From positions 124,001 through 188,000 of the forward strand of contig NZ_JAAAKW010000001.1 in NCBI RefSeq assembly GCF_009905615.1: 64,000 bases of DNA. The letters are read 5' to 3'. Below are positions 46,003-60,816 of this stretch, piece by piece. The notes under the pieces are model-generated. The model searched no databases. It saw only the letters and a program-made list of their open reading frames with translations, and was not told where the DNA came from. This stretch comes from Pseudomonas sp. SLFW (GTDB taxonomy: Bacteria; Pseudomonadota; Gammaproteobacteria; Pseudomonadales; Pseudomonadaceae). Every line of letters starts with the position of its first letter. Positions within the stretch are counted from its first letter, which is position 1. Position numbers and translations under genes: made by a program.

Positions 46003-47349
46003 TCAATTGAGTTGGAAAGGATAGACCGCGCCCAGCTTCAGGTGCTGCGTCAATTCATCCAGTGCCGTGCGGCATTCTGTCAGCAGTTGCGGGTCCGCAA
46101 GGTCGCTTTCGCTCAGGCGATCGCGGTAGTGCTTGTCCACCCACTGCGTCAGCGTGTCGTACAACGGCGCGGTCATGATAACTCCTGGATTGACCGCCGC
46201 CAGTTCCGTTTCATTCAGCGCCACCCGCAAACGCAGGCAGGCCGGGCCGCCGCCGTTCTGCATGCTTTGCTTGAGATCGAACACCTTGACCTCGCGAATC
46301 GGGCTTTCGTCCGCGATCAGGCGTTGCAAGTAATGCCACACGCCTTCGTTGCTGCGGCACTCTTCCGGCACGATCAGCAGCATCGAGCCATCCGGGCGCG
46401 ACAGCAACTGGCTGTTAAACAGATAGGAGCGGACAGCGTCTTCCACGCCCACTTCGGTACGCGGCACGCAGATGGCCTGGAAACGGCCGCCGCGACGGCT
46501 GAGCTTGTCGTGCAGTTCGCTGAGCATGTGCTCGGTATTGAGGAAGGCATCCTCGTGATAGAACAGCACTTCGCCATTGCCGACCGCGATCACGTCGTTG
46601 TGGAACACGCCCTGATCGATCACCGCCGGATTCTGTTGCGCGTAGACCACGCCTTCATCGCTCAGGCCATGCAGACGCGCGACGGCTTGGGACGCTTCGA
46701 GGGTCTGGCGCGCCGGGTACTTCTGCGGCGCCGGGAAACGGGTGTCGAACGCCGCACGACCGAACACGAAGAACTCGACGCCCGCCTCGCCGTAACTGCG
46801 GCAGAAACGCGTGTGGTTGGCCGCGCCCTCATCGCCGAACTGGGCAACGGCAGGCAAGGCGGCGTGATGAGCGAAGTGCTGCTGATCAGCAAACATGGCG
46901 CCCAGCACGCGACTGGTGGTCGGGTGTTCGATGCTGCGGTGGTATTTGCAGTTGAGGTTCGCAGCGGTGAAATGCACGCGGCCGTCAGCGGTGTCGGCAC
47001 TCGGGCTGACCGTCGCGGCGTTGGCCACCCACATGCTCGACGCCGAGCAACTGGCGACCAGCAGCGGCATGGATTCCTTGGCTGCACGTTCGATGACCTG
47101 GGCGTCGGTACCACCGAAACCCAGCTTGCGCAGGCCCGCGATGTCCGGACGCTCCTGTGGCGCCAGCACACCCTGGGTGAAGCCCAGTTCCATCAGCGCC
47201 TTCATTTTCGCCAGCCCTTGCAGCGCCGCCTCACGGGGGTTCGACGACTGCTGGCAATTGCTCTGGGACGCGACGTTGCCGTACGACAGTCCGCCGTAGT
47301 TATGGGTCGGCCCCACTAGACCGTCAAAGTTGACTTCACAGGATTTCAT
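46003..47349 (-). CDS. astB: N-succinylarginine dihydrolase (AstB/AruB)
   Basis: 448 residues. Opens [21 protein letters not shown]; catalytic region with His in YHEDAFLN / [23 protein letters not shown] and Cys near [15 protein letters not shown]. It hydrolyses N-succinylarginine to N-succinylornithine, CO2 and ammonia (pentein fold). Confidence 0.96.
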   Translation of the reverse strand: MKSCEVNFDGLVGPTHNYGGLSYGNVASQSNCQQSSNPREAALQGLAKMKALMELGFTQGVLAPQERPDIAGLRKLGFGGTDAQVIERAAKESMPLLVASCSASSMWVANAATVSPSADTADGRVHFTAANLNCKYHRSIEHPTTSRVLGAMFADQQHFAHHAALPAVAQFGDEGAANHTRFCRSYGEAGVEFFVFGRAAFDTRFPAPQKYPARQTLEASQAVARLHGLSDEGVVYAQQNPAVIDQGVFHNDVIAVGNGEVLFYHEDAFLNTEHMLSELHDKLSRRGGRFQAICVPRTEVGVEDAVRSYLFNSQLLSRPDGSMLLIVPEECRSNEGVWHYLQRLIADESPIREVKVFDLKQSMQNGGGPACLRLRVALNETELAAVNPGVIMTAPLYDTLTQWVDKHYRDRLSESDLADPQLLTECRTALDELTQHLKLGAVYPFQLN

Positions 47350-47405
47350 CGGTGAGGCTCCGTGGATCTGTTTTTATAAGCACATTCTTCGTGCGCTGCC
47401 TGACC

Positions 47406-47493
47406 TGTAGGAGTGAGCTTGCTCGCGATGGCGGCTTGTCAGCGGTCATTGGGTGACAGAGACAACGCAATCGCGAGCAAGCTCACTCCTACA
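47406..47493. repeat. REPIN, GTGAGCTTGCTCGCGA type, inside ast operon
   Basis: Inverted arms (47406-47428, 47471-47493) in the gap between astB and astD, so any full-length operon transcript carries it. Confidence 0.92.
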
Positions 47494-47498
47494 AGGGG

Positions 47499-49990
<2,492 letters not shown>

Positions 49991-50080
49991 GCTTTCTCCT
50001 CAAGCCGGTCTCGATCAGACACCGGCGAACTCGCGAACCTGCGACACGGCAACCGGTGGCGGTCGCCGATGACTCAACTG

Positions 50081-51112
50081 TCAAACCGGGACGATGCGCA
50101 CGCTGGCGCCTTCACCCACACCCAATGCCTCGGCGGCCGTCAGGCTCAGGGTCACGGGCTTGCCGGGTACCCAGTCCAGTTCCAGCATCACGGCGCGGTA
50201 GTCCTGCAATTGGTTGTTGGCGACCAGATAAGGACGCCCGCCTTTCACGGCGTCGCCACTGTCCACGGTGTCGACTTTCACCGGCACCACGCGGCTTTGC
50301 GCAATCGAACGAATGCCCGACACGCGGGCATGCAGCGTCGGGCCGCCGTCGAAGATGTCGATGTAGTGATCCGTTTCGAAGCCTTCACGCATCAGGATGT
50401 CGAAGGTGATCTGGGCGCGAGGATGCACTTGGCCCATGGCTTCTTGCGCCTCATCGGGCAGCAGCGGCACGTAGATCGGGTAATGGGGCATCAGCTCCGC
50501 GAGAAAGGTCCGGCTTTTCAAGCCACAGATGCGCTCGGCCTCGGCGTAGTTGAGGTCGAAGAAGTTGCGACCGATGGCATCCCAGAACGGCGAATCACCG
50601 TTTTCGTCGCTGTAGCCGACGATCTCGGTCACCACCGAATCAGCGAAGCGCTCAGGGTGCGCCGCGACGAACAGCAGGCGGGCCCGGGAGTTGAGTTCCG
50701 ACCACAGCGTGCCCACCAGTTCCGGCAGCACGTAGAAGCTGGTCAACAGGCTGTTGCCGGTCAGGTCGTGGCACTGGGAAAGCACGTGAATCTTGTTGTG
50801 GATCTTCAGTTCGCGGGAAGCGTGAACGAAGGTTTCGTTGCGGAAACTGTAGAACGGCTCGGAGTAACCCGCTGACGCGACGATCCCGGAACAGCCCACC
50901 AGACGCCCGGATTCGGTGTCTTCCAGCACGAAGAAATAGGTTTCCTCGCCATTGAAACTGACCTCGGCGGCAAACGACGCCTCGGACGCGGCGATCTTGT
51001 CACCCAGACGGCCAGCGTCATCCGGCAGGGACGTGACACCAATCGGGCTGTCTGCGGCGAGTCGTTGGACCTCGCTCAGATCGGCCATTTGCGCAGGGCG
51101 CATTACCAGCAT
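50081..51112 (-). CDS. aruF: Arginine/ornithine N-succinyltransferase, AruF-type subunit
   Basis: 343 residues. The ATG at 51112 has AAGGAG 9 nt upstream; the frame runs 46 codons further up without support. MLVMRPAQMADLSEVQRLAADSPIGVTSLP opens the AstA-like fold; EIVGYSDENGDSPFWDAIGRNFFDLNYAEAERICG is the family core. Paralogue of the downstream subunit gene, 90 nt away. Confidence 0.95.
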   Translation of the reverse strand: MLVMRPAQMADLSEVQRLAADSPIGVTSLPDDAGRLGDKIAASEASFAAEVSFNGEETYFFVLEDTESGRLVGCSGIVASAGYSEPFYSFRNETFVHASRELKIHNKIHVLSQCHDLTGNSLLTSFYVLPELVGTLWSELNSRARLLFVAAHPERFADSVVTEIVGYSDENGDSPFWDAIGRNFFDLNYAEAERICGLKSRTFLAELMPHYPIYVPLLPDEAQEAMGQVHPRAQITFDILMREGFETDHYIDIFDGGPTLHARVSGIRSIAQSRVVPVKVDTVDSGDAVKGGRPYLVANNQLQDYRAVMLELDWVPGKPVTLSLTAAEALGVGEGASVRIVPV

Positions 51113-51191
51113 GGTGTCACTCCTTGAGAAAAACAGGCCGGTGCAATCCGGCATGGGGAAAGAAAAAACAAATCTCGAGCTGCCTTGACCT

Positions 51192-51280
51192 TGTAGGAGT
51201 GAGCTTGCTCGCGATGGCTGTGTATCAGACAACATGGATGTCTCTGACAAACCGCTATCGCGAGCAAGCTCACTCCTACA
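51192..51280. repeat. REPIN, GTGAGCTTGCTCGCGA type, inside ast operon
   Basis: Inverted arms (51192-51214, 51258-51280) between aruC and aruF. Confidence 0.92.
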
Positions 51281-51298
51281 GGAAATCTCTAGCGCTGG

Positions 51299-52618
<1,320 letters not shown>

Positions 52619-52648
52619 TTATAGCGCAAACCCGGCTTTTTCCGAGGC

Positions 52649-52664
52649 TTTCGGCAATGCGACA
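52649..52664 (-). promoter_or_regulatory. ArgR half-site upstream of aruC (distal)
   Basis: A second TGTCGC-N8-AA on the minus strand, 51 nt upstream of the first, i.e. nearly five helical turns. Confidence 0.55.
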
Positions 52665-52791
52665 AATAGCGTCGGAAAGGCGCAGTTTAAACGTTGGGAG
52701 GGGTTAACGCAGCGGCCTGTGGATTTGAATTCAAACTGTTGTCGCGCGCACGGATGCCGCGCCCCACAACACCCGACCACACCGCATATCC

Positions 52792-52880
52792 TGTGGGAGC
52801 AAATTCATTCGCGAAAATTCTTACGAACGCCGGAGATGTGGTGGATGTACGGCCCTATCGCGAATGAATTCGCTCCCACA
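52792..52880. repeat. REPIN, GAATTCATTCGCGA type
   Basis: Inverted arms (52792-52814 with one change, 52858-52880), directly downstream of argR. Confidence 0.9.
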
Positions 52881-52908
52881 CAGGTACGTCCGCGCGGCCT
52901 GAAATCGG

Positions 52909-53898
52909 CTAACCGCGCTCGGCAGGCACCGAGGACAGTTCAAACGGGCTGCTGCTGCGTCGCTGATTGCGGTCTTCGCGGGGGGTGGCGCCGAAGAAGT
53001 TGCGGTAGGCGCTGGAGAAGTGCGGGCCGGAGGAGAAGCCGCAAGAGAGGCCGATCTGGATGATCGATTTACTGGTCTGCATCAGCATCTGCCGGGCCTT
53101 GTTCAGGCGCAGTTCCAGGTAATACTGGCTCGGCACGCGATTGAGGTATTGCTTGAAAATCCGCTCCAGCTGGCGTCGGGACACGCAGACGTGTTGGGCG
53201 ATTTCGTCGGTGGTCAGCGGCTCTTCGATGTTGGCCTCCATCAACAGCACGGCCTGCGTCAGCTTTGGATGGCTGGAGCCCAGACGGTTCTGCAACGGAA
53301 TGCGCTGACGCTCGCCCCCTTCCCGGATGCGCTCGACCACCAGTTCTTCCGACACCGCGCCCGCCAGCTCGGCACCATGGTCGCGGGCCAACACGGCCAG
53401 CAGCAGGTCCAGCACCGACATCCCGCCACACGCGGTCAGGCGATCCCGGTCCCAATCGAACAGATGGCTGGTGGCGATGACCTTCGGGAAGCGCTCGGCG
53501 AAATCGTCCTGCCAGCGCCAGTGCACGGCGGCACGATAACCATCGAGCAAGCCCAGTTGCGCCAAGGGGTAAACACCCGCCGACAGCCCGCCGATCACAC
53601 AGCCTGCCCGCACGAGCTGCTTGAGCGCCCCGGCCAAGGCGGAAGCCATGGGCGCAGGGGGTTCGTCGGCAATGAGGAACACTTTCTGGCAGCCTTCGAG
53701 GCGACCGCCCCACGGCTCACCCGGCAATTGCCAACCAGCGCCCGCGCCTTCGGCGGTTGGCTCGGCTTGCATGAACGTCAGCTCATACACCACGTCGGGG
53801 TGAACGCGCTGAGCGACACGCAGGGCTTCCTCCGCCAGCGCCAGGGTCAAGGCTTTGGTGCTGGGCCAGATAAGAAATCCGATTCGATGGGCAGTCAT
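52909..53898 (-). CDS. argR: ArgR, AraC/GlxA-type regulator of arginine metabolism
   Basis: 329 residues. The ATG at 53898 is preferred over an in-frame TTG three codons up. MTAHRIGFLIWPSTKALTLALAEEALR opens the DJ-1-like sensor half; the C-terminal AraC domain (about 220-320) has IEEPLTTDEIAQHVCVSRRQLERIFKQYLNRVPSQYY and IIQIGLSCGFSSGPHFSSAYRNFFG. This is the Pseudomonas ArgR, unrelated to E. coli ArgR; it activates ast/aru and aot genes in response to arginine. Sits between the importer and the catabolic genes. Confidence 0.94.
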   Translation of the reverse strand: MTAHRIGFLIWPSTKALTLALAEEALRVAQRVHPDVVYELTFMQAEPTAEGAGAGWQLPGEPWGGRLEGCQKVFLIADEPPAPMASALAGALKQLVRAGCVIGGLSAGVYPLAQLGLLDGYRAAVHWRWQDDFAERFPKVIATSHLFDWDRDRLTACGGMSVLDLLLAVLARDHGAELAGAVSEELVVERIREGGERQRIPLQNRLGSSHPKLTQAVLLMEANIEEPLTTDEIAQHVCVSRRQLERIFKQYLNRVPSQYYLELRLNKARQMLMQTSKSIIQIGLSCGFSSGPHFSSAYRNFFGATPREDRNQRRSSSPFELSSVPAERG

Positions 53899-54047
53899 GG
53901 CGTGCAATCCGAAACGTGTCGCTGTTGGGGGTCACACGCCGGGCGTGTGAAGTGAATCTGTTGCGTTCAGTTCATGGCAGCGGTCGAAGTGACGCGCAGC
54001 ATGAACTGTTCCGAGACAAAACGCACCGTTCGAGACGGCACCAATCG

Positions 54048-54812
54048 TTACTTCAGGCTGCCCGAAAGAAACTGCTGAAGGCGCTCCGATTTCGGGTTGA
54101 CCAGCACTTCGCGGGGGTCGCCGCTTTCTTCGACCAACCCCTTGTGCAGAAAGATCAATTGGTTCGACACCTCACGGGCAAAGCCCATTTCGTGGGTCAC
54201 CACCACCATCGTGCGACCTTCTTGCGCCAAGGCTTGCATGACTTTCAGTACGTCGCCCACCAGCTCCGGGTCGAGGGCCGAAGTCGGTTCGTCGAACAGC
54301 ATGACTTCAGGCTCCATCGCCAACGCCCGGGCAATCGCCACGCGCTGCTGCTCGCCACCGGACATGTGCCCCGGGAAGGCGTCCTTGCGGTGAGCGACGC
54401 CGACTTTGTTCAAGTAGTGCTCGGCCTTTTCCAGCGCCTCTTTCTTCGGCACGCCCAAAACGTGAATCGGCGCCTCGATGATGTTTTCCAGCGCTGTCAT
54501 GTGCGACCACAGATTGAAATGCTGAAAGACCATCGACAGGCGCGAACGCATGCGTTGCAGCTGTTTCGGGTCCGCCGCCTTCAAGCCGCCGTCCTTGTTG
54601 GCGACCAGCTTCAGCTCTTCGTTGTTGAGCAGAATGCGACCGGATTTCGGCTGCTCCAGCAGGTTGATGCAACGCAGAAAAGTACTTTTGCCCGAGCCGC
54701 TGGAGCCGATGATGCTGATCACATCGCCCGCCTTCGCGGTCAGCGAAACGCCTTTGAGCACTTCGTGACTGCCGTAGCACTTGTGCAGGTCCTGGACTTC
54801 CAGTTTGTTCAT
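54048..54812 (-). CDS. aotP: Arginine/ornithine ABC transporter ATP-binding protein
   Basis: 254 residues; ATG at 54812 chosen over an upstream in-frame start. Walker [15 protein letters not shown], signature [15 protein letters not shown], Walker [16 protein letters not shown]-loop [10 protein letters not shown]. Polar amino acid importer ATPase partner of AotQ and AotM. Confidence 0.95.
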   Translation of the reverse strand: MNKLEVQDLHKCYGSHEVLKGVSLTAKAGDVISIIGSSGSGKSTFLRCINLLEQPKSGRILLNNEELKLVANKDGGLKAADPKQLQRMRSRLSMVFQHFNLWSHMTALENIIEAPIHVLGVPKKEALEKAEHYLNKVGVAHRKDAFPGHMSGGEQQRVAIARALAMEPEVMLFDEPTSALDPELVGDVLKVMQALAQEGRTMVVVTHEMGFAREVSNQLIFLHKGLVEESGDPREVLVNPKSERLQQFLSGSLK

Positions 54813-54833
54813 GATGTCGGTTCTCACAAGTAA

Positions 54834-55946
54834 TCAGTCACTGAGCAGGCGGCCGCTGCGCAACGGGGTGCGCCCCGCAACCTTGGCCATCCAGAAGCCC
54901 GGCTGGGCGTAACGCAGTTTTTCGATGGCGAACAGCACGCCGGCCGTGGCCGCACAGACCGTAGTCACGCGGTCGGTCAGCGGGTCGATGACCTCAAACA
55001 GCGGCTCACCCGGCTCGACCCAGGCGCCCGCCGGACGCAGAAAGGTCAGCACGCCGGGGTGCGGCGCGTAGATCATTTCGGTGCCTTCGAACGGCATGCC
55101 TTCACAGGCCTCATGGGCCGGTTGCGGCCACTCGCCGCTGATCAGGCCCTGCTCGCCCAAGAACGCCAGAATGCCCTCGGCGTACGCTTCGGCTTCGGCC
55201 TTGCCGGTGTTGGACTGGCCACCCAGCTCCAGGGTGGTGGACATGCAGGCCAACGGAATCTGCGCGTCGGGAAACTGCTTTGCCAACCGCAGCCATGGCA
55301 ACGAACAGGCTTCGTCGAACGAGCTGCCACCGGAGTCTTCCGCCAGCAAGCCGACGCTGACGCCCAGACGCGCCGACAGGGATCGCCATTGTGGCCAATG
55401 CTGCGGCAGCGCGTACATGTGCAGAGACGCGTCGGTGTCGCAGTGCAGATCGAGGACAATGTCGGCGTTGCAGGCGTGGCTCAACAGCGCGCGATGCATG
55501 CCCGCCAACTCGCTGCCCGCTGGCGGCAATTCGGCCAACACATCGGCCATGGCCTGACGAATCAGCCGGACGTTGGCATGAGGATCATCGCCCAGTTTTC
55601 CTGCCAGCCGCTCGGCCACCGGCTCGCTCAGCTCGGTGAAATCACGGTTGAAATTTTTGCCACTGCCGTACTCGAAACGGCCCTGATGATTGCCTTGCAG
55701 CAATTGCCCCAGACCGATCGGGTTGGCCACGGGCACCAGTTCAATGACACCGTTCAACAGACCTTGCTCTTCCAGTTGCATCAGGCGCTTTTTCAGCTCC
55801 CAAGCGGTGCGCATGCCGGGCAGTTCATCGGCGTGCAGGCTGGCCTGAATGTAAGCCTTGCGCTCACCCTGACCGAAATGGAACACGCTCAAGGTGCGCT
55901 GCGTGCCCAGGTTGCCCCAGGGCAGATCGTGATCGATGCGTTGCAT
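54834..55946 (-). CDS. aotO: AotO: succinylglutamate desuccinylase/aspartoacylase-family protein
   Basis: 370 residues of the zinc carboxypeptidase-like AstE/ASPA superfamily; ligands in SLHADELPGMRTAWEL and LDLHCDTDAS are visible. Embedded in the aot operon between permease and ATPase genes, as in P. aeruginosa. Its real substrate is unproven; hydrolysis of an acylated or amide-linked amino acid after import is a reasonable guess. The start is 1 nt from the aotM stop. Confidence 0.88.
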   Translation of the reverse strand: MQRIDHDLPWGNLGTQRTLSVFHFGQGERKAYIQASLHADELPGMRTAWELKKRLMQLEEQGLLNGVIELVPVANPIGLGQLLQGNHQGRFEYGSGKNFNRDFTELSEPVAERLAGKLGDDPHANVRLIRQAMADVLAELPPAGSELAGMHRALLSHACNADIVLDLHCDTDASLHMYALPQHWPQWRSLSARLGVSVGLLAEDSGGSSFDEACSLPWLRLAKQFPDAQIPLACMSTTLELGGQSNTGKAEAEAYAEGILAFLGEQGLISGEWPQPAHEACEGMPFEGTEMIYAPHPGVLTFLRPAGAWVEPGEPLFEVIDPLTDRVTTVCAATAGVLFAIEKLRYAQPGFWMAKVAGRTPLRSGRLLSD

Positions 55947-55947
55947 A

Positions 55948-56646
55948 TCAGTGCTTCCTCGGTGCGAGGTAACTGAGCCAGCGGCGCTCGGCCAGCTTGA
56001 ACAGTTTCACCAGAATGAAGGTCAGGCACAGGTAGAACACGCCCGCCGTGATGTACGCCTCGAACGGCAGATAGAACTGCGCGTTGACCGTGCGCGCCGC
56101 GCCGGTGATGTCGATCAGCGTGACGATGGACGCCAGACTCGTGGTCTGCAGCATCATGATCACTTCGTTGCTGTATTGCGGCAGTGCCCGGCGCAGGGCC
56201 GAGGGCAGCAGGATGCGACGGTACATTTTGGCCTTGGACATGCCCATCGCCCGCGCCGCTTCGATCTCGCCCGGTGGCGTGGATTTAAGGCTGCCGGCGA
56301 TGATTTCTGCGGTGTAGGCGCTGGTGTTAATGGCGAAGGCCAGGCAGGCGCAAAAGGTCGCGCTCGACAGCCATGGCCAGAAAATGCTCTCACGCACGGC
56401 TTCGAATTGCGCCAGGCCGTAGTAGATCAAGAACAGTTGCACCAGCATCGGTGTGCCGCGAATGACGTAGGTGTAACCCCAGGCCAGCAGGTTGACCCAG
56501 GCGATTTTCGAGACCCGCATCAACCCCAGTGGCAGAGCGGCCAGCAGGCCGAAAAACAGCGACAGCGCCAGCACTTTGAGGGTGATCAACAGGCCACCGA
56601 AATACAGCGGCAGGCTATCCCAGACGACGTTGTAATCGAAGATCAT
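55948..56646 (-). CDS. aotM: Arginine/ornithine ABC transporter permease AotM
   Basis: 232 residues, about five helices, with the HisM-type EAA loop EIEAARAMGMSKAKMYRRILLPSALRRALPQYSNE. Its start overlaps the aotQ stop (ATGA). Confidence 0.94.
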   Translation of the reverse strand: MIFDYNVVWDSLPLYFGGLLITLKVLALSLFFGLLAALPLGLMRVSKIAWVNLLAWGYTYVIRGTPMLVQLFLIYYGLAQFEAVRESIFWPWLSSATFCACLAFAINTSAYTAEIIAGSLKSTPPGEIEAARAMGMSKAKMYRRILLPSALRRALPQYSNEVIMMLQTTSLASIVTLIDITGAARTVNAQFYLPFEAYITAGVFYLCLTFILVKLFKLAERRWLSYLAPRKH

Positions 56647-57332
56647 AGGTCAGCCACCCTGACGCCAGCCGAGTAGCGTTTTTCGATGTAACGCAGCACC
56701 AGCAGCGAGACGCTGGTGATCACCAGGTACATGGCTGCCACGGCGAGGAAAAAGGTAAAGGGTTCGCGGGTGGCATCGGCCGCCTGCTTGGCCTTGAACA
56801 TCATGTCTTGCAGACCGACGACGGATATCAGCGCGGTGGCCTTGGTCAATACCAACCAGTTGTTGGTGAACCCCGGAATCGCCAGACGAATCATCTGCGG
56901 CACCAGGATGCGGAAAAACACCCGACCGCTGCTCATGCCATAGGCCATGCCGGCTTCGGCTTGCCCTTTGGGAATGGCCATGAACGCGCCGCGGAAGGTT
57001 TCAGAAAGGTAGGCACCGAAGATGAAACCCAGCGTGCCGATACCGGCCATCAGCGGGTTCAAATCGATGTAATCGTCGTGGCCGAGCAACGGCGCAACGC
57101 GGTTGAGCAAGTCCTGACCGCCGTAGAAGATCAGCAGGATCAGCACCAGGTCGGGAATGCCGCGGATGACCGTGGAATACAGGTCACCCAGCCAGGCAAG
57201 CCAGCGCACCGGCGACAGGCGCAACGACACGCCGATCAGCCCGAGCACGATGGCCAGCGCCATGGAGCACAGGGCGAGTTGCAAGGTCAGCCATGCACCG
57301 TCGAGGATGACGGCTCCGTAGCCTTTCAACAT
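56643..57332 (-). CDS. aotQ: Arginine/ornithine ABC transporter permease AotQ
   Basis: 229 residues, about five helices; IRGIPDLVLILLIFYGG and loop KGQAEAGMAYGMSSGRVFFRILVPQMIRLAIPGFTN are typical of the HisQ branch. Second gene of the operon, 90 nt after aotJ. Confidence 0.94.
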   Translation of the reverse strand: MLKGYGAVILDGAWLTLQLALCSMALAIVLGLIGVSLRLSPVRWLAWLGDLYSTVIRGIPDLVLILLIFYGGQDLLNRVAPLLGHDDYIDLNPLMAGIGTLGFIFGAYLSETFRGAFMAIPKGQAEAGMAYGMSSGRVFFRILVPQMIRLAIPGFTNNWLVLTKATALISVVGLQDMMFKAKQAADATREPFTFFLAVAAMYLVITSVSLLVLRYIEKRYSAGVRVADL

Positions 57333-57422
57333 GTTGTTTGGCCCTCGAACACGGGATAGAAAAATGGCGCGATCAGAAGGATAAAAATCCTGCCGATAGC
57401 GCCATTACGGACGAACGTCGAC

Positions 57423-58199
57423 TTACTTGCCGTAGATGTCGAAGTTGAAGTACTTGTCCTGGATCGCCTTGTATTTACCGTTTTCACGGATCGCAGCGAT
57501 GGCGGCGTTGATCTTGTCCAGATCGGCCTTGTCGCCCTTGCGAACGGCAATGCCCACGCCATCGCCGAAGTAGTTGACGTCGGTGAACGCCGGGCCGACG
57601 AACGCGTAGCCTTTGCCCGATTCAGTGTTCAGGAAGCCGTCTTGCAGCAGGGTCGCGTCGGCCACGGTGCCATCGAGACGACCGGCGCCGATGTCCAGAT
57701 AGATTTCGTTCTGCGAGCTGTACGGCTTGATTTCAGCGCCCAGCGGGGCGAGGACTTCCTTGGCGAAACGCTCGTGGATCGAGCCACGCTGCACGCCGAT
57801 GTTCTTGCCCTTGAGTTCGGCCAGGCCGTCACTGACGACGGTGCCTTGCTTCATGACCAGACGGGCCGGGGTGTTGTAGTACTTGTTGGTGAAGTCCACA
57901 GACTTCTTGCGGTCTTCGGTGATGGACATCGAGGACAGGATGGCGTCGATCTTGCGCACCTTCAGCGCCGGGATCAGGCCGTCGAACTCTTGCTCGACCC
58001 ATACGCATTTGACTTTCATCTCTTCGCACAGCGCGTTGCCGATGTCGTAGTCAAAGCCGACGATGCTGCCGTCCGGCGCTTTCGAGGCGAATGGAGGGTA
58101 CGCCGCTTCGATGCCGATCTTCAGGGGCTTTTCATCGGCGAACACAGGCTGTGCCAATACGGACAGCGCCAGCGCACCCAGCAGCATGAGCTTTTTCAT
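57423..58199 (-). CDS. aotJ: Arginine/ornithine-binding periplasmic protein AotJ
   Basis: 258 residues; ATG at 58199 starts the signal peptide ([21 protein letters not shown]). SBP_bac_3 signatures: [35 protein letters not shown] and [28 protein letters not shown]. Two cysteines ([10 protein letters not shown]) likely form the disulfide seen in LAO/HisJ-type proteins. First gene of the importer operon, behind an ArgR-type half-site. Confidence 0.95.
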   Translation of the reverse strand: MKKLMLLGALALSVLAQPVFADEKPLKIGIEAAYPPFASKAPDGSIVGFDYDIGNALCEEMKVKCVWVEQEFDGLIPALKVRKIDAILSSMSITEDRKKSVDFTNKYYNTPARLVMKQGTVVSDGLAELKGKNIGVQRGSIHERFAKEVLAPLGAEIKPYSSQNEIYLDIGAGRLDGTVADATLLQDGFLNTESGKGYAFVGPAFTDVNYFGDGVGIAVRKGDKADLDKINAAIAAIRENGKYKAIQDKYFNFDIYGK

Positions 58200-58360
58200 T
58201 CGTGGAACTCCATCGGTATAACGCGACAAGTGGCAGTGAGCGAAGCGCTCAATGTGCAGAAGGAATAACTGAAACTGCGACGCGAGGTGCCGTCGGGTCT
58301 CAGGGCTCGACAGGCCTTCGGCGAGTGGTCGGCATTTTAGCGGCAGGCTGGAAGTCGATA

Positions 58361-58376
58361 TTTCTTCAATGCGACA
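58361..58376 (-). promoter_or_regulatory. ArgR half-site upstream of aotJ
   Basis: Minus strand TGTCGC-N8-AA; AA-N5 precedes it, as expected if a weaker direct-repeat half (TCTCGG-like) lies upstream, about 160 nt before the aotJ start. Confidence 0.6.
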
Positions 58377-58666
58377 ACTAGTTACAGAAGCACCGAGAAA
58401 GCCGATCAGCCTGATTGACAGCCCAGAAAGTTTGTGTCTGAGCCAGTAGCGGCAAACCTATCAACGAAGCAAATAACGCGCCCATTATTGGCATAGCCTT
58501 CTAATCCGGCAAGTCCAGCGTGTCGGACGGTGGTTGCGCAGCGATGAATTGCACGGATTCCGGGGTGATATGCCTCATTCGGGGCGTGAGGTTACACGTG
58601 CTGACTGGGCGGTAACAAATCGATATATATCTCGGTTGTCACGATTGAGCTGACGCGCACGCCCCC

Positions 58667-58756
58667 TGTGGGAGCGAATTCATTCGCGAAAAGATCGTCT
58701 GGGCGATAGGGATGTGGCGAATGCACCCGCCTCTCGCGAATGAATTCGCTCCCACA
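58667..58756. repeat. REPIN, GAATTCATTCGCGA type
   Basis: Inverted arms (58667-58689, 58734-58756) between the acsA terminator and the aot promoter. Confidence 0.92.
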
Positions 58757-58806
58757 GGTCATCCTCCTCGCCCCACAGCTTCGTAAAGGGCCGAAAAATG
58801 CAACGC

Positions 58807-58843
58807 AAAAAAACGCCCCGCCCGGTTTTCACCGGACGGGGCG
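58807..58843 (-). terminator. Rho-independent terminator of acsA
   Basis: Minus strand CGCCCCGTCCGG / CCGGGCGGGGCG stem with TGAAAA-type loop, followed by seven T residues. Confidence 0.9.
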
Positions 58844-58860
58844 CTTCACAACCGCAAGCG

Positions 58861-60816
58861 TCAGGCGACGTTCATGGTCTTGTGGGTCTCGACCAGATGC
58901 GCCACCACACCCGGGTCGGCCAGCGTGGAGATATCACCCAGCGCGTCGTACTCCCCCGTGGCGATCTTGCGCAAGATGCGGCGCATGATCTTGCCGGAGC
59001 GGGTTTTCGGCAGGCCCGGCGCCCACTGAATGACGTCAGGCGAGGCAATCGGGCCAATTTCCTTGCGCACCCAGTTGCGCAGTTCGATGCGCAAGGCTTC
59101 GTCTGGCACTTCGCCGCCGTTCAAGGTGACGTAGACGTAGATGCCTTGCCCTTTCAGGTCGTGCGGCACGCCGACGACTGCGGCTTCCGCGACTTTCGGG
59201 TGGGCAACCATCGCGCTTTCGATCTCGGCGGTGCCCATGCGGTGGCCGGACACGTTGAGCACGTCATCGACGCGACCCGTGATCCAGTAGTAGCCGTCTT
59301 CATCGCGACGGGCGCCGTCACCGGTGAAGTACATCCCACGGAACGTCTTGAAGTAGGTGTCGACGAAACGGTCGTGATCGCCGTACAGGCTGCGGGACTG
59401 TCCCGGCCACGAGTCGAGGATCACCAGATTGCCTTCGGCCGCGCCTTCGATCAGGTTGCCGAGGTTATCGACCAGCGCCGGGATCACGCCGAAGAACGGC
59501 TTGGTCGCCGACCCCGGCTTGAGCGCGGTGGCGCCCGGCAACGGGCTGATCAGCACGCCGCCGGTTTCGGTCTGCCACCACGTATCGACGATTGGGCAGT
59601 TCTGTTTGCCGACGGTGTTGTAGTACCAGTTCCAGGCTTCCGGGTTGATCGGCTCGCCCACCGACCCCAACAGCCGCAGGCTCGAACCGTCCGCGCCTTC
59701 AACGGCTTTGGTGCCTTCGGCCATCATGGCGCGAATGGCGGTGGGTGCGGTGTAGAGGATGTTGACCTTGTGCTTGTCGATGATCTGCGACATGCGAGTG
59801 ATGTCCGGGTAATTCGGCACCCCTTCGAACAGCAGCGTGGTCGCGCCATTGGCCAGCGGACCGTAGACGATGTAGCTGTGACCGGTGACCCAGCCCACGT
59901 CGGCGGTGCACCAGTAGACTTCGCCCGGCTTGTAGTCGAAAACGCGCTCGTGGGTCAGCGCCGCGTACAGCAGGTAGCCTGCCGTGGTGTGCAGCACGCC
60001 TTTCGGCTTGCCCGTGGAGCCTGAGGTGTAAAGGATGAACAGCGACTCTTCGGCGCCCATTTCTTTCGGGGCGCAGGTGGTCGAAGCCACTTCCAGCAGC
60101 GTGTGGTACCAGATGTCGCGATGGCGGTTCCACTCGATGTCGCCACCGGTGCGCTTGCACACGATGACTTTCTGCACGCTGCTGGTTTCGGGGTTGGTCA
60201 GGGCACGGTCGACGTTGGCCTTGAGCGCGGTGCGCTTGCCGCCACGCAAACCTTCGTCGGCGGTGATCACGACTTTCGATTTGCAGTCGATGATGCGACC
60301 GGCCAGGGCTTCCGGCGAGAAGCCACCGAACACCACCGAGTGGATCGCACCGATACGGGCGCACGCCAGCATGGCAACCACGGCTTCCGGGATCATCGGC
60401 ATGTAAATGGTCACGACGTCGCCACGATGCACGTCCTGGCCGCGCAAGGCGTTGGCGAACTTGCAGACTTCTTCATGCAGTTCGCGGTAGGTGATATTGC
60501 GGCTTTCGGAAGGGTCGTCGCCTTCCCAGATGATCGCGACCTGATCGCCACGCTCGGCCAGATGACGGTCCAGGCAGTTGTAGGAAACGTTCAGGGTGCC
60601 ATCGGCAAACCATTTGATGTCGACGCGGTGATCGTCGAACGAGGTCTGTTTGACGGTGGTGAAGGGCTTGATCCAATCCAGGCGCTTGGCCTGCTCACGC
60701 CAGAAGCCATCCGGGTTGACCACCGACTGCTGGTACATGGCCTTGTAGGTCGCCTCGTCAGTCAGCGTATTGGCTGCCACTTCAGGGCGGACGGGGTACA
60801 GGGAAGCCGCACTCAT
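58861..60816 (-). CDS. acsA: Acetyl-CoA synthetase
   Basis: 651 residues; ATG at 60816 gives the usual [25 protein letters not shown] start. AMP-binding P-loop [19 protein letters not shown], and the acetylation-site region [14 protein letters not shown] near the C-terminus. It activates acetate with ATP and CoA. In Pseudomonas acsA neighbours aotJ, as here. Confidence 0.97.
   Translation of the reverse strand: MSAASLYPVRPEVAANTLTDEATYKAMYQQSVVNPDGFWREQAKRLDWIKPFTTVKQTSFDDHRVDIKWFADGTLNVSYNCLDRHLAERGDQVAIIWEGDDPSESRNITYRELHEEVCKFANALRGQDVHRGDVVTIYMPMIPEAVVAMLACARIGAIHSVVFGGFSPEALAGRIIDCKSKVVITADEGLRGGKRTALKANVDRALTNPETSSVQKVIVCKRTGGDIEWNRHRDIWYHTLLEVASTTCAPKEMGAEESLFILYTSGSTGKPKGVLHTTAGYLLYAALTHERVFDYKPGEVYWCTADVGWVTGHSYIVYGPLANGATTLLFEGVPNYPDITRMSQIIDKHKVNILYTAPTAIRAMMAEGTKAVEGADGSSLRLLGSVGEPINPEAWNWYYNTVGKQNCPIVDTWWQTETGGVLISPLPGATALKPGSATKPFFGVIPALVDNLGNLIEGAAEGNLVILDSWPGQSRSLYGDHDRFVDTYFKTFRGMYFTGDGARRDEDGYYWITGRVDDVLNVSGHRMGTAEIESAMVAHPKVAEAAVVGVPHDLKGQGIYVYVTLNGGEVPDEALRIELRNWVRKEIGPIASPDVIQWAPGLPKTRSGKIMRRILRKIATGEYDALGDISTLADPGVVAHLVETHKTMNVA

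Larger units (their letters stand above)
58200..58860. other. Intergenic region between aotJ and acsA
   Basis: 661 nt: the aot promoter with an ArgR half-site (58361-58376), a REPIN (58667-58756) and the acsA terminator (58807-58843). No coding feature is supported. Confidence 0.7.
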